From the NCBI RefSeq assembly GCF_014837105.1, contig NZ_JACSPO010000002.1:137470-201469 (forward strand): 64,000 nt of DNA, read 5' to 3'. Source of the stretch: Oceanitalea stevensii (GTDB lineage Bacteria > Actinomycetota > Actinomycetes > Actinomycetales > Actinomycetaceae). Within the stretch, counting starts at the first letter, position 1. Each line of letters opens with the position of its first letter. Made by a program: the position numbers and the translations under genes. The notes below the pieces were generated by a model. The model was not told the DNA's origin. It made no database searches and was given only the letters and a program-made list of their open reading frames with translations. This document shows, in pieces, positions 45,952 through 53,649 of the stretch.

Positions 45952-46634
45952 GACGGCTCGCCGGAGGCCATGACGAGCATCTCCCGGATCTCGCTGCCCA
46001 CCGGCTGCTGCAGCGCCATGAGGACGGCGCCGGCGGTGTGGGCCGGGTCGTTGAGGTCCTGGTCAGGGCCGGGCTTGAAGCGCTCGTCGCGGCCGTCGAA
46101 GAAAGCCGTGCGCATGCCGCCGGGCACGAGGCAGGTGACGCCCACCCGCCCGGCGTACTCGGCGGCCAATGCCTGGGAGAAGCCGCGGATCGCGAACTTC
46201 GAGGCGGAGTAGGCCGTCGCGGCGTCGGCGCCCTTGAGGCCGAGCGTGGAGGAGACGGTGACGACCGTCCCGCGGCTCTCCTCGAGGTGGGGCAGGGCGG
46301 CGCGCACGACGGCGACCGTCCCGAGGAGGTTGACGTCGATGACCCGCCGCCAGTCCACGGGGTCGATGTCGAGGATCGGCCCGCACGCGTCGGTTCCCGC
46401 CGCCGTGACGACCGCCGTCGGCGGCCCTACCTGCTCGACGAGCGAGGCGACCGCCGCGGTCGCCGCGTCCCAGTCGCTGAGGTCCGCCACGACGTGCGGC
46501 ACGTCGACCGACGGCGCGACCCGGTCGATGACGGCCGGGCGCCCGCCCGCCGCCCTCACCGCCTCGACGACGGCGGCCCCCAGGCCGCCGGCCCCTCCGG
46601 TGACGTAGACAGTTCCGACCTCGCGCAGCTTCAC
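45942..46634 (-). CDS. Short-chain dehydrogenase/reductase
   Basis: A 230-residue classical SDR with the cofactor loop VTGGAGGLGAAVVEAV, the catalytic Ser in VVTVSSTLG and YxxxK in YSASKFAIRG. It oxidises or reduces a hydroxyl/keto group with NAD(P)(H). At this size it is not the extended-type HldD epimerase, but its place directly after gmhA-hldE suggests it modifies the sugar or glycan. Its ATG overlaps the previous stop (ATGA). Confidence 0.9.
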   Translation of the reverse strand: MKLREVGTVYVTGGAGGLGAAVVEAVRAAGGRPAVIDRVAPSVDVPHVVADLSDWDAATAAVASLVEQVGPPTAVVTAAGTDACGPILDIDPVDWRRVIDVNLLGTVAVVRAALPHLEESRGTVVTVSSTLGLKGADAATAYSASKFAIRGFSQALAAEYAGRVGVTCLVPGGMRTAFFDGRDERFKPGPDQDLNDPAHTAGAVLMALQQPVGSEIREMLVMASGEPSWP

Positions 46635-48748
46635 CCTGCTCCTCCCGTTGACCGTGCGTGCTCCGCGGCCTGGGCGGCCTGCTCGGAGCGGCTGATGATG
46701 GATGTCGTCGACCGGCCGCCCAGGTAGGGCAGCAGGACGACCCGGCCGCCGTGCGCCTGCACGACCTCCGTCTCCGGCAGCGGCCTGCCGCCGTAGTCCC
46801 CGCCCTTGGCCCAGATGTCGGGCCGCAGGTGGGTGAGCGTGCCGCGCGGGTCGTCGGCGTCGAGGACGACGACGGCGTCCACGCAGTCCAGCGCCTCGAG
46901 CACCTTGGCGCGGTCGGCCGCGGGCACGACCGGTCTGCCCGGTCCCTTGAGGCGAGTGACCGACGCGTCGGAGTTCATGAGGACGACGAGGCGGTCACCG
47001 AGCCGGCGCGCCGCCTGCAGCGTCGCGACGTGGCCGGCGTGGACGATGTCGAAGCAGCCGCCGGTCGCGACGACCGTCGCCCCGTCCCCGCGCAGCCGGG
47101 TGGCCAGCTCGCGCAGGGCGTGCGGCTCGGCCTTGAGGACGCCGCCGCGCTCGGTGGGCGCCTCGGGGGCGGGCTCGCCGGTGGGCCGGCGGCGGCCGCG
47201 GAAGCCCTCGGCCCCGCCCGCCGCCACCCAGGCCGAGGCGTCCGCGACGGCGGACTCGACCGCCTCGGAGAGCAGCGCGCCGGACGCCAGGGCGCTGGCG
47301 GCGCTCGCGGCGAAGCGGTCGCCCGCACCGCAGGGGTCGCCCCCGTGGGTGGCGACGGCGGGGACGTAGCTCGTCTCGTCGTCGTGCGCGGCGAGGAAGG
47401 CGCCGTCGGGGCCGGCCGTCACGCACACCCCCCGGGCCTGCCACGTGGTGCGCAGCGCGGCGGCGGCGACGTCGGCGGGCGCGTCGGGGCGCTCGACGGC
47501 GGCGCGGGCCTCGCTGAGGTTGGGGGTGACGAGGGCCGCGCCGGGCACCGGGGCGCCGCCACGCGGGTGGGGGTCCCACACGAGCCGGGTGCGGCAGGCG
47601 GCGTCCGCGAGCAGTTGCCGCAGCCCGGGGTGGCGGGTGGTGCCGGCGCCGTAGTCGGAGACGAGGACGGCGTCGGCGCTCGCGAGCACCCGGGCCACCT
47701 CCTCGAGCGGGAGGTCGTCGCCGGGGCTGCCGGGGCCGCCGTCGTCGACGCGGACGAGGGACTGGCCGCCGCTGCGGATGCGGGTCTTGCGGCGGGTGGC
47801 GCCCTCGTGGGGCAGGCGCAGGACCGTGAGGTGCTCCTCGAGCTCGGTGACGAGCCGGTCACCGTGCTCGTCGTCGGCGATGGGCGCGACGAGGGTGACG
47901 CGGCCGGTGCACAGGAGCGCCGCGAGGCCCGCGCCACCCGGGCTGTGGCGGGTGGTGCTCACGTCGAGAACCGGGACGGGGGCGTCGGGGGACAGGCGCG
48001 TGACCTCGCCGTCGACGTCCGCGTCGAGGACGACGTCCCCGACGACGACGACGTGCGGCGCGGAGGAATCCGGCTGTCGGCGAATGGGGGTCGCGAGCCA
48101 TTCGCGCGAAGGCGCCTCCCCCTCCCGCCGAGAGCTGGAATTCTCCGGACCCACGTCGCGAGAGCCGGATTCCTCCCCCACCCCGAGGTGGCGGTCGAGG
48201 GCGGCGCAGAGGGCGTGGATGGCGACGAGGTGGCCCTCCTGGACGGCCGCCGTCGAGGGGGCGTCGACGCACAGCGCGTCGTCGCACAGCTCGGCGAGCG
48301 GGTTGGGGACGGGGCCGGTGAGTCCCCAGACGGTGAGTCCGAGCTCGCGGGCGCGCTCGGCGGCGCGCAGCACGTTGGGGCTCTTGCCGGAGGTCGACAG
48401 GAGGACGAGGACGTCGCCGGGGCGTCCGTGGCCCTCGACCTGCCGGGCGAACATCTCCTCGGCGCCGTAGTCGTTGACGATCGCGCTCACGCTCGAGGAC
48501 TCCGAGCACAGCGAGATCGCCGAGAAGGAGCGGCGGTCGTGGAGGAAGCGGCCGACGAGCTCGGAGGTGAGGTGCTGCGCCTCCGCGGCGCTGCCGCCGT
48601 TGCCCGCCGCGAGCAGGCGCGCGCCGCCGGGCAGCCGCTCGGCGAGCTCGGCGGCCCACTGCTCCACGGTGCCGGCGTGGTCCTGGAGGAAGGTGAGGGC
48701 GGTCTCGAGCTCGGCCCGGTGCTCGTCGATCCAGTCCTGGGCGCTCAT
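46631..48748 (-). CDS. gmhA-hldE: GmhA-HldE fusion: sedoheptulose-7-P isomerase + heptose kinase/nucleotidyltransferase
   Basis: A 705-residue protein in one unbroken frame. Residues 1-190 are GmhA (SIS fold: AAGNGGSAAEAQHL, STSGKSPNVLRA, zinc-site VQEGHLVAIH). Residues of about 231-525 are the PfkB-like HldE kinase (GDPCGAGDRF). Residues of about 550-705 are the HIGH-type nucleotidyltransferase (TGGCFDIVHAGH, KGGDYGG). The enzyme would isomerise sedoheptulose-7-P, phosphorylate C1 and later attach a nucleotide. The linker (192-229) is encoded entirely by a palindromic repeat (48062-48176). Separate GmhA and HldE are usual; here the repeat removes the boundary. ATG 48748 overlaps the GT4 stop as ATGA. 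Confidence 0.93.
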   Translation of the reverse strand: MSAQDWIDEHRAELETALTFLQDHAGTVEQWAAELAERLPGGARLLAAGNGGSAAEAQHLTSELVGRFLHDRRSFSAISLCSESSSVSAIVNDYGAEEMFARQVEGHGRPGDVLVLLSTSGKSPNVLRAAERARELGLTVWGLTGPVPNPLAELCDDALCVDAPSTAAVQEGHLVAIHALCAALDRHLGVGEESGSRDVGPENSSSRREGEAPSREWLATPIRRQPDSSAPHVVVVGDVVLDADVDGEVTRLSPDAPVPVLDVSTTRHSPGGAGLAALLCTGRVTLVAPIADDEHGDRLVTELEEHLTVLRLPHEGATRRKTRIRSGGQSLVRVDDGGPGSPGDDLPLEEVARVLASADAVLVSDYGAGTTRHPGLRQLLADAACRTRLVWDPHPRGGAPVPGAALVTPNLSEARAAVERPDAPADVAAAALRTTWQARGVCVTAGPDGAFLAAHDDETSYVPAVATHGGDPCGAGDRFAASAASALASGALLSEAVESAVADASAWVAAGGAEGFRGRRRPTGEPAPEAPTERGGVLKAEPHALRELATRLRGDGATVVATGGCFDIVHAGHVATLQAARRLGDRLVVLMNSDASVTRLKGPGRPVVPAADRAKVLEALDCVDAVVVLDADDPRGTLTHLRPDIWAKGGDYGGRPLPETEVVQAHGGRVVLLPYLGGRSTTSIISRSEQAAQAAEHARSTGGAG
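48062..48176. repeat. Palindromic repeat translated as the GmhA-HldE linker
   Basis: Outer arms at 48062-48082 (GGAGGAATCC followed by GGCTGTCGGCG) and 48157-48176 (CGCGAGAGCC then GGATTCCTCC) pair with two mismatches. A third, diverged arm (CGCCGAGAGCTGG...TTCTCC) lies at 48126-48146. The left arm equals the intergenic copy at 38663-38683 base for base. The 115-nt block has no stop in the gene's frame and encodes residues 192-229, rich in Ser, Arg, Glu and Pro. Confidence 0.92.
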
Positions 48749-49971
48749 GCGGTCGCCGCCTTCCGTGGTGTCGTAGTGCGGGCGGTGCGGACCTCGGCGT
48801 AGGCAGCCTCGGTCGCCGCCGCCACCCGCTCCCAGCTGAAGCGCTCCTCTGCGCGGGCGCGGGCGGCCTCGCCGTAGCGGGCCCGCAGGTCCGGGTCGAC
48901 GAGGAGGCGGGTGATCGCCGCGGCGAGCGCGTCGGGGTCGCGCGGGGGGACGAGGGCACCGGTGCGGCCGTCCTCGACGGAGTCGAGCAGCCCGCCGACG
49001 GCGCTGCCCACGAGCGGGCGCCCGCAGGCGGCCGCCTCGAGCGGCACGATCCCGAAGGGCTCGTACCAGGGTGTCGCGACGACGATGTCCGCCGAGCGGA
49101 TGAGCGCCGGCACCTCGGTGCGTGACGCGGAGCCGACGAAACGCACCCGGTCGGAGACCCCGAGCTCCTCGGCGAGGGCGTGCAGGCGCCGGGCCTCGGG
49201 GTCGGTGCGGATCTGGGACTGATCCGGACCGCCGGCGACGAGCAGCTCGACGTCGGGCAGCAGCGGCAGCGCGGCGACGACCGTCTCCACGCCCTTGCGC
49301 TCGACGAGCCGCCCGAGCGAGAGCAGCCGGAAGGGCTGGTCGCCGCGCGAGGGGTGGACCTCGCCGTCGGGGCTGAAGAGCTGGACGTCCACCCCGCACG
49401 GCACGACGCGCACCCGTGACCGGTCGACGCCCATCGCCTCGAGCTCGGCGACCTCGTCGCTGCACGTCGCGACGACGAGGTCCGCCTCGGTGGCCACCCG
49501 GGTCTCGGCCTCCACCCGGCCCGCGGGGCTGGTGTCCTTGGCCCCCTGGTGGCGGCGCTTGACGGTGCCGAGGGCGTGGAAGGTGTGGACGACCGGCACG
49601 GGCACCTGCTCGGCCGCCTCGAGGGCGGCCAGCCCGGACATCCAGAAGTGGGAGTGGACGACGTCGGGCCGCTCCCCGTCCGCCCAGCGGCGAGCCAGCC
49701 ACCGGCCGAGCTCGGGCATGTAGGGCAGCAGGTGGTCCTTGGGCAGCACGCGCGCCGGACCGGCGGGGACGTGGACCACCCGCACCCCGGGCAGCATCTC
49801 CACATGCTCGGGCAGCTCGGGGTCGTCCCGGCGGGTGTAGACGGCGACGTCGTGTCCCCGCCGGGCGAGCGCGGCCGCGAGGGCGGCCACGTGGACGTTC
49901 TGCCCGCCGGCGTCCTCACCGCCGAGCGCCGCCAGCGGGCTGGCGTGCTCCGACACCATCGCGATCCTCAT
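48745..49971 (-). CDS. Family 4 glycosyltransferase
   Basis: A 408-residue GT-B enzyme. It has the glycine-rich acceptor-domain start (SEHASPLAALGGEDAGGQNVHVAAL), VHSHFWMSG, the donor-domain RLLSLGRLVERKG and the EX7E catalytic motif in TPWYEPFGIVPLEAAACGRPLV. It resembles the MshA/sucrose-synthase-like branch in its GGQNVHV motif. It transfers a sugar within the operon's glycan; donor unknown. The ATG at 49971 overlaps the upstream stop as ATGA. Confidence 0.92.
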   Translation of the reverse strand: MRIAMVSEHASPLAALGGEDAGGQNVHVAALAAALARRGHDVAVYTRRDDPELPEHVEMLPGVRVVHVPAGPARVLPKDHLLPYMPELGRWLARRWADGERPDVVHSHFWMSGLAALEAAEQVPVPVVHTFHALGTVKRRHQGAKDTSPAGRVEAETRVATEADLVVATCSDEVAELEAMGVDRSRVRVVPCGVDVQLFSPDGEVHPSRGDQPFRLLSLGRLVERKGVETVVAALPLLPDVELLVAGGPDQSQIRTDPEARRLHALAEELGVSDRVRFVGSASRTEVPALIRSADIVVATPWYEPFGIVPLEAAACGRPLVGSAVGGLLDSVEDGRTGALVPPRDPDALAAAITRLLVDPDLRARYGEAARARAEERFSWERVAAATEAAYAEVRTARTTTPRKAATA

Positions 49972-50927
49972 CGGACGACCTCCTTCAGCAGCGACTGCCA
50001 GTCCGCGAGGAAGCGGACGGCGGAGAAAGCCTCGGTGGCGTGGCGGCGGGCGGACTGCCCGCGCTCCCGCGCCTCGGCGGGGTCGGCGAGCCAGCGCAGC
50101 GCCGCCTCCTCGAGCACCCGCGGGTTGGCCGACACGACACCGGCGTCCGCGGGGACGGCCTCGGGGGCCGCCGTCGTCGCCAGGGCGAGGACCGGCAGGC
50201 CGATCATCATCGCCTCGATGAGCGAGAGCCCGAGTGAGGTCCACCGGTAGGGGTGGAGGTAGGCGCGCTGCCGGCCGAGCAGCGGGTGCATCTCGGACTG
50301 GCGGACGTCCTCGTGCAGGTGGCCGGCCAGGTGCGGGGCGTGCTCCTCGAGCGCGGCCATCCCCATCCCGTACACGGACAGCGGGACGGTGCGGGACAGG
50401 TCGAGGACGACGTCGGTGCCCGCCACCCGCCACCGGCGCACCGGCTCGTTGACGACGACGCCGACCCGCTCCTCCTCGCCGGCGTACAGGTACCCGGGGT
50501 CGAGGACGCCGTGGTCGATGACCGTCGTCGGCGCGCGGCCGCAGTCCCACACGAGCGCGTTGAAGTGGGTGACGTGGACGACCGGAATGTCGTCGCGGTC
50601 GGCGAGGGGGTGGCGGGTGCGCACGGCGTCGCCGTTCGGGGTGTTGTGCTCGACGTAGACGGCGGGCACGTCCCGGCCCGGGCGCAGGCCGGTCCACTCC
50701 TCGAAGAGCGCGATCTCGTGGGGCCGCTGGAGGACGACGACGTCGCAGCCCTCCTCCCGCAGCTGGGCGGGGCTGAGCTCGCGGGCGTTCGGGGGCCAGT
50801 CCCACGTGCGCGCCCGGCCCAGGCCGTCGGGCCCGCGGTCGGGGAGCACCGGGATGAGGTACTCGTCGGGACCGGTGACGAAGGGGGTCAGCCAGGACCC
50901 GTGGACGTGCCAGACGGCGACCTTCAC
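49968..50927 (-). CDS. Glycosyltransferase (GT-B, unassigned family)
   Basis: A 319-residue protein with a GT-B look: VKVAVWHVHGSWLTPFVTGPDEYLIPVLP at the N-terminus, YVEHNTPNGD in the middle, and a C-terminal donor-type segment PYRWTSLGLSLIEAMMIGLPVLALATTAAPEAV that parallels the EX7E region of GT4 enzymes. I cannot assign a CAZy family with confidence. GTG 50927 overlaps the GT9 stop as GTGA, so it is part of the same coupled operon and probably adds a sugar to the same product. Confidence 0.82.
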   Translation of the reverse strand: MKVAVWHVHGSWLTPFVTGPDEYLIPVLPDRGPDGLGRARTWDWPPNARELSPAQLREEGCDVVVLQRPHEIALFEEWTGLRPGRDVPAVYVEHNTPNGDAVRTRHPLADRDDIPVVHVTHFNALVWDCGRAPTTVIDHGVLDPGYLYAGEEERVGVVVNEPVRRWRVAGTDVVLDLSRTVPLSVYGMGMAALEEHAPHLAGHLHEDVRQSEMHPLLGRQRAYLHPYRWTSLGLSLIEAMMIGLPVLALATTAAPEAVPADAGVVSANPRVLEEAALRWLADPAEARERGQSARRHATEAFSAVRFLADWQSLLKEVVR

Positions 50928-52138
50928 GCCATGACCTCCTGGGGGACGAGGGACGCGACGGCGTCCACGACCTGCTGGGGACGGATGCCGGTGAGGCAGG
51001 GGTGGCCGGGCACCGGGCACTCCCGGGCGCGGGTGCCGGCGCACGCGGCGAGCTGGTCGCCGAGGACGATGGTCGGCACCCCGTAGGGCGCCCACCGCTC
51101 GGCGGGCACCACCGGGGAGAAGAGGGAGACGACGGGCGTGCCGACGGCGGCCGCCAGGTGCGCGGGGCCGGTGTTGCCGACGACGACGCACGCGGCGCCG
51201 TCGAGCACCGCTGCGAGCTGGGGCAGGTCGGTGCGGCCGGTGAGGTCGTGGACCCCCGGCCTGGCGGGCAGCGGCGTCTCCCTGGGCCCGCCCGTGACGA
51301 CGACGTCCCACCCCGCCCCGACGAGTGCCTCCGCGATCGCCCGCGCATGCTCGGGCGCAATCGCCCGCGCCGGCACCGACGCCCCCGGATGAAGGACCAC
51401 GTACCCGCCCCGTCGCCGAGCGCTGAGTTGTTCCTCCACGAGGGGGGCGCCGCCAGTAACAACTGAGCTGTCGGCGCGAAGGGGGTGACCTCCCGGGCCC
51501 TCCCCCCGTCGCCGAGCGCTGAGTTGTTCCTGGACGAGGGGGGCACCGCCAGTAACCACTGAGCTGTCGGCGCGAAGGGGGTGACCTCCCGGGCCCTCCC
51601 CCCGTCGCCGAGCGCTGAGCTGTTCCGCGGTCAACGGGTTGTCGGGGAGGGGGCGGCGGACGGCGAGGCGGCCGTCGTCGCCCTCCGGGAGCCCCGCCCC
51701 GGCGGCGCGGGCGAGGTCGAGGGCTGCTTCGACCTCGTGCAGCCCCTCGGGACGCTGGTGGCGGACGTCGAGCAGCGAGCCGGGGTAGTCGACGCTCGTC
51801 GCGGCGACGTGCCCGATCCCCGCCATCTTCGCCAGCAGCGCCATCGGCAGCGGGCTCTGGTGGAAGGAGGTGAAGATGACCGCCCGGTCGTAGCGGCGCC
51901 CCGCGAGGGTCGCGACTAGCTCCTCGATCGCTGCGGGGTCGACCGCCGGCGGTCGGTAGCCGGACCACGGGGCCGCGACGACGAGCACGTCCCGCACCCC
52001 CGGCAGCAGCCGCGCGGCCGCGGCACCGGTGGGCGAGGCGAGGAGGTCGACATCGTCGCGGGCGGCGAGGGCGCGGACGGCGGGCCCGGTGAGGAGGACG
52101 TCGCCGTCGTTGTCGAGGCGCACGGCGAGGGTCGTCAC
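50924..52138 (-). CDS. Family 9 glycosyltransferase with repeat-encoded insertion
   Basis: A 404-residue heptosyltransferase-like enzyme: MTTLAVRLDNDGDVLLTGPAVRAL at the N-terminus, the donor loop VVLHPGASVPARAIAPEHAR, and VVGNTGPAHLAAAVGTPVVSLFSPVVPAERW. Residues of about 171-242 between the two Rossmann domains are encoded by two 96-nt units and a partial third (EQLSARRRGEGPGGHPL...). Without it the protein would be about 332 residues, normal for GT9. The insert falls in the interdomain loop, where it may be tolerated. The start ATG 52138 overlaps the GT2-GmhB stop. The donor is probably a nucleotide-heptose. Confidence 0.9.
   Translation of the reverse strand: MTTLAVRLDNDGDVLLTGPAVRALAARDDVDLLASPTGAAAARLLPGVRDVLVVAAPWSGYRPPAVDPAAIEELVATLAGRRYDRAVIFTSFHQSPLPMALLAKMAGIGHVAATSVDYPGSLLDVRHQRPEGLHEVEAALDLARAAGAGLPEGDDGRLAVRRPLPDNPLTAEQLSARRRGEGPGGHPLRADSSVVTGGAPLVQEQLSARRRGEGPGGHPLRADSSVVTGGAPLVEEQLSARRRGGYVVLHPGASVPARAIAPEHARAIAEALVGAGWDVVVTGGPRETPLPARPGVHDLTGRTDLPQLAAVLDGAACVVVGNTGPAHLAAAVGTPVVSLFSPVVPAERWAPYGVPTIVLGDQLAACAGTRARECPVPGHPCLTGIRPQQVVDAVASLVPQEVMA
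51414..51626. repeat. 96-nt tandem repeat with palindromic core inside the GT9 gene
   Basis: Unit 1 is 51414-51509, unit 2 is 51510-51605, and unit 3 is cut short at about 51626. Units differ at only a few bases. Each unit contains an inverted pair: CGCCGAGCGCTGAGTTGTTC against GTAACAACTGAGCTGTCGGC, close to the intergenic palindrome at 11254-11319. The 96-nt length is a multiple of three and no unit has a stop in the GT9 frame, so copies can be added without breaking the protein. Confidence 0.93.
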
Positions 52139-53649
52139 TGGTCCTCACCCGCCATCGCGAGGACGAGGTCGACGGCGGAGGAGAGGTCCGCGGCGACGTG
52201 CTCGGCCTGCTCGACCTCCTCCTCGCGGGTCACCGGCGTAGGGACGAGGACGGCGCGAGCGCCTGCGGCCCGGGCGGCACCGACGTCGGCGCCGATGTCC
52301 CCGACGACGACGCACTCGTGCGGCTCGACGCCCAGCGCACGCGCGGCGCGCAGCACCATCCCCGGGCCGGGCTTGCGGCAGGTGCAGCCGTCCTCGGGGC
52401 CGTGCGGGCAGTGCTCGACGACGTCGAAGGAGCCGAGGAGGTCCTGGACGCGCTCGTTGACCCGGCCGACGTCCTCGGCCGCGATGAGGCCCCGGGCGAC
52501 ACCCGACTGGTTGGTCACCATCCCGATGAGCAGCCCGCCCGCGCGCAGCCGGCGCAGCGACTCCGCGGCGCCGGCCACCGTGCGGACTTTGGCCGGGTCC
52601 CCGTTGTAGGGGACGTCCTCGACGATCGTGCCGTCGCGGTCGAGCAGGGCGGCGCGCACCGGCGGTGGCCACGCGGACACGTCGCGGAAGCGGACCGCCC
52701 CGTGCAGCCGGTGCCACACCGCGGACCACGGGATGGCCACGCTCGTCCACGCCATGCGGCGCCACTCCGCGGCCCAGCCCTCCTCGCCCGGGCGGGGCCC
52801 GGGCGCGATGCGACGCGCGGCGAAGTCGGCGGTGAGCCCCGCCCACGTCGCGGCGGCCACGGTGGCCGCGCGATGACGACCGGCCACCGCGAGGAGCGCG
52901 GCGGCGCTCCCGGCGGCCACGGTGGCGACGTGCCACCGGAAGCGGCCTCGCCCGGTCCCGCCGATCTCCCGCCAGGTGGGGCCGTGCAGCGCGCGCATGA
53001 GGGAGTCGGAGGCCGAGCCGGCCTGCATGCGCAGGCTCACGGCGTCGTCCGCGGGGCGGACCGGGTGGAGGATCTCGCGCTCCCCGCGGACCAGCTCCCA
53101 GCCGGCCTGCGTCACGCGCAGGGCGAGGTCGGCGTCCTCCCGGTAGGCGCGGGGGAAGCGCTCGTCGAAGCCGTGGACCGCGGCGAGGGCGGCGCGGCGG
53201 TAGGCCATGTCGGCCGTCGCCCACAGCGCCGTCTCCAGCCCCGCGGTGTTGCGCTCCCAGTCGGTGGGGCGGCGGTGCTCGGGCAGCGGGACGGTGATCC
53301 GGCCCTGCGTGGCGCCCACCCGCGGACCGGCGGCCGCAAGGTCCGCGGCCAGCCGGGTGGCCCAGCCGGCGGGGAGGCGCACGTCGTCGTCGAGGAAGGC
53401 GACCCACTCGGTGGTGGCGGCCCGCCAGCCCGCGTTGCGGGCGGCGGCGGGGCCGCGGCCGCCGGAGCGCAGGACGTCGACGGGCACGGCGCCGTCGGGC
53501 AGGTCGAGGGGCTCGGTCCGGTCCAGCGGTCGGTCGTCGACGAGGACGATGCGCGCGGGGGCGGGTCCGTCCTGGCCGAGCAGGTCGGTGAGCACCTCCC
53601 GCAGGGACGGTCGGCCGACGGTCGGCAGGACGACGGTGTAGTCGCTCAC
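52135..53649 (-). CDS. gmhB: Family 2 glycosyltransferase fused to D,D-heptose 1,7-bisphosphate phosphatase
   Basis: A 504-residue fusion. Residues 1 to about 240 form a GT-A glycosyltransferase (VVLPTVGRPSLREVL, VDDRPLDRT, FLDDDVRLP, EDADLALRVTQAGWE). The middle contains hydrophobic stretches (AAALLAVAGRH). Residues of about 330-500 are a HAD-IIIA phosphatase of GmhB type: LLDRDGTIVEDVPYNGDP with the nucleophile Asp, TNQSGVARG, zinc-binding CPHGPEDGCTCRKPGPGM and VVGDIGADV. The HAD part removes the C7 phosphate between the two HldE steps. Joining it to a GT suggests that sugar synthesis and transfer are physically linked. ATG 53649 overlaps the carbamoyltransferase stop. Confidence 0.93.
   Translation of the reverse strand: MSDYTVVLPTVGRPSLREVLTDLLGQDGPAPARIVLVDDRPLDRTEPLDLPDGAVPVDVLRSGGRGPAAARNAGWRAATTEWVAFLDDDVRLPAGWATRLAADLAAAGPRVGATQGRITVPLPEHRRPTDWERNTAGLETALWATADMAYRRAALAAVHGFDERFPRAYREDADLALRVTQAGWELVRGEREILHPVRPADDAVSLRMQAGSASDSLMRALHGPTWREIGGTGRGRFRWHVATVAAGSAAALLAVAGRHRAATVAAATWAGLTADFAARRIAPGPRPGEEGWAAEWRRMAWTSVAIPWSAVWHRLHGAVRFRDVSAWPPPVRAALLDRDGTIVEDVPYNGDPAKVRTVAGAAESLRRLRAGGLLIGMVTNQSGVARGLIAAEDVGRVNERVQDLLGSFDVVEHCPHGPEDGCTCRKPGPGMVLRAARALGVEPHECVVVGDIGADVGAARAAGARAVLVPTPVTREEEVEQAEHVAADLSSAVDLVLAMAGEDQ

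Noticed and set aside
48062-48176. Repeat between gmhA and hldE as a transcription terminator
   Set aside because: It lies inside an uninterrupted coding frame in the middle of a tightly coupled operon, so strong termination there would cut off three downstream activities. Weak attenuation cannot be excluded.
51414-51626. Tandem repeats as a possible CRISPR array
   Set aside because: The units are contiguous, without unique spacers, and are translated within a GT9 gene; there are no cas genes.
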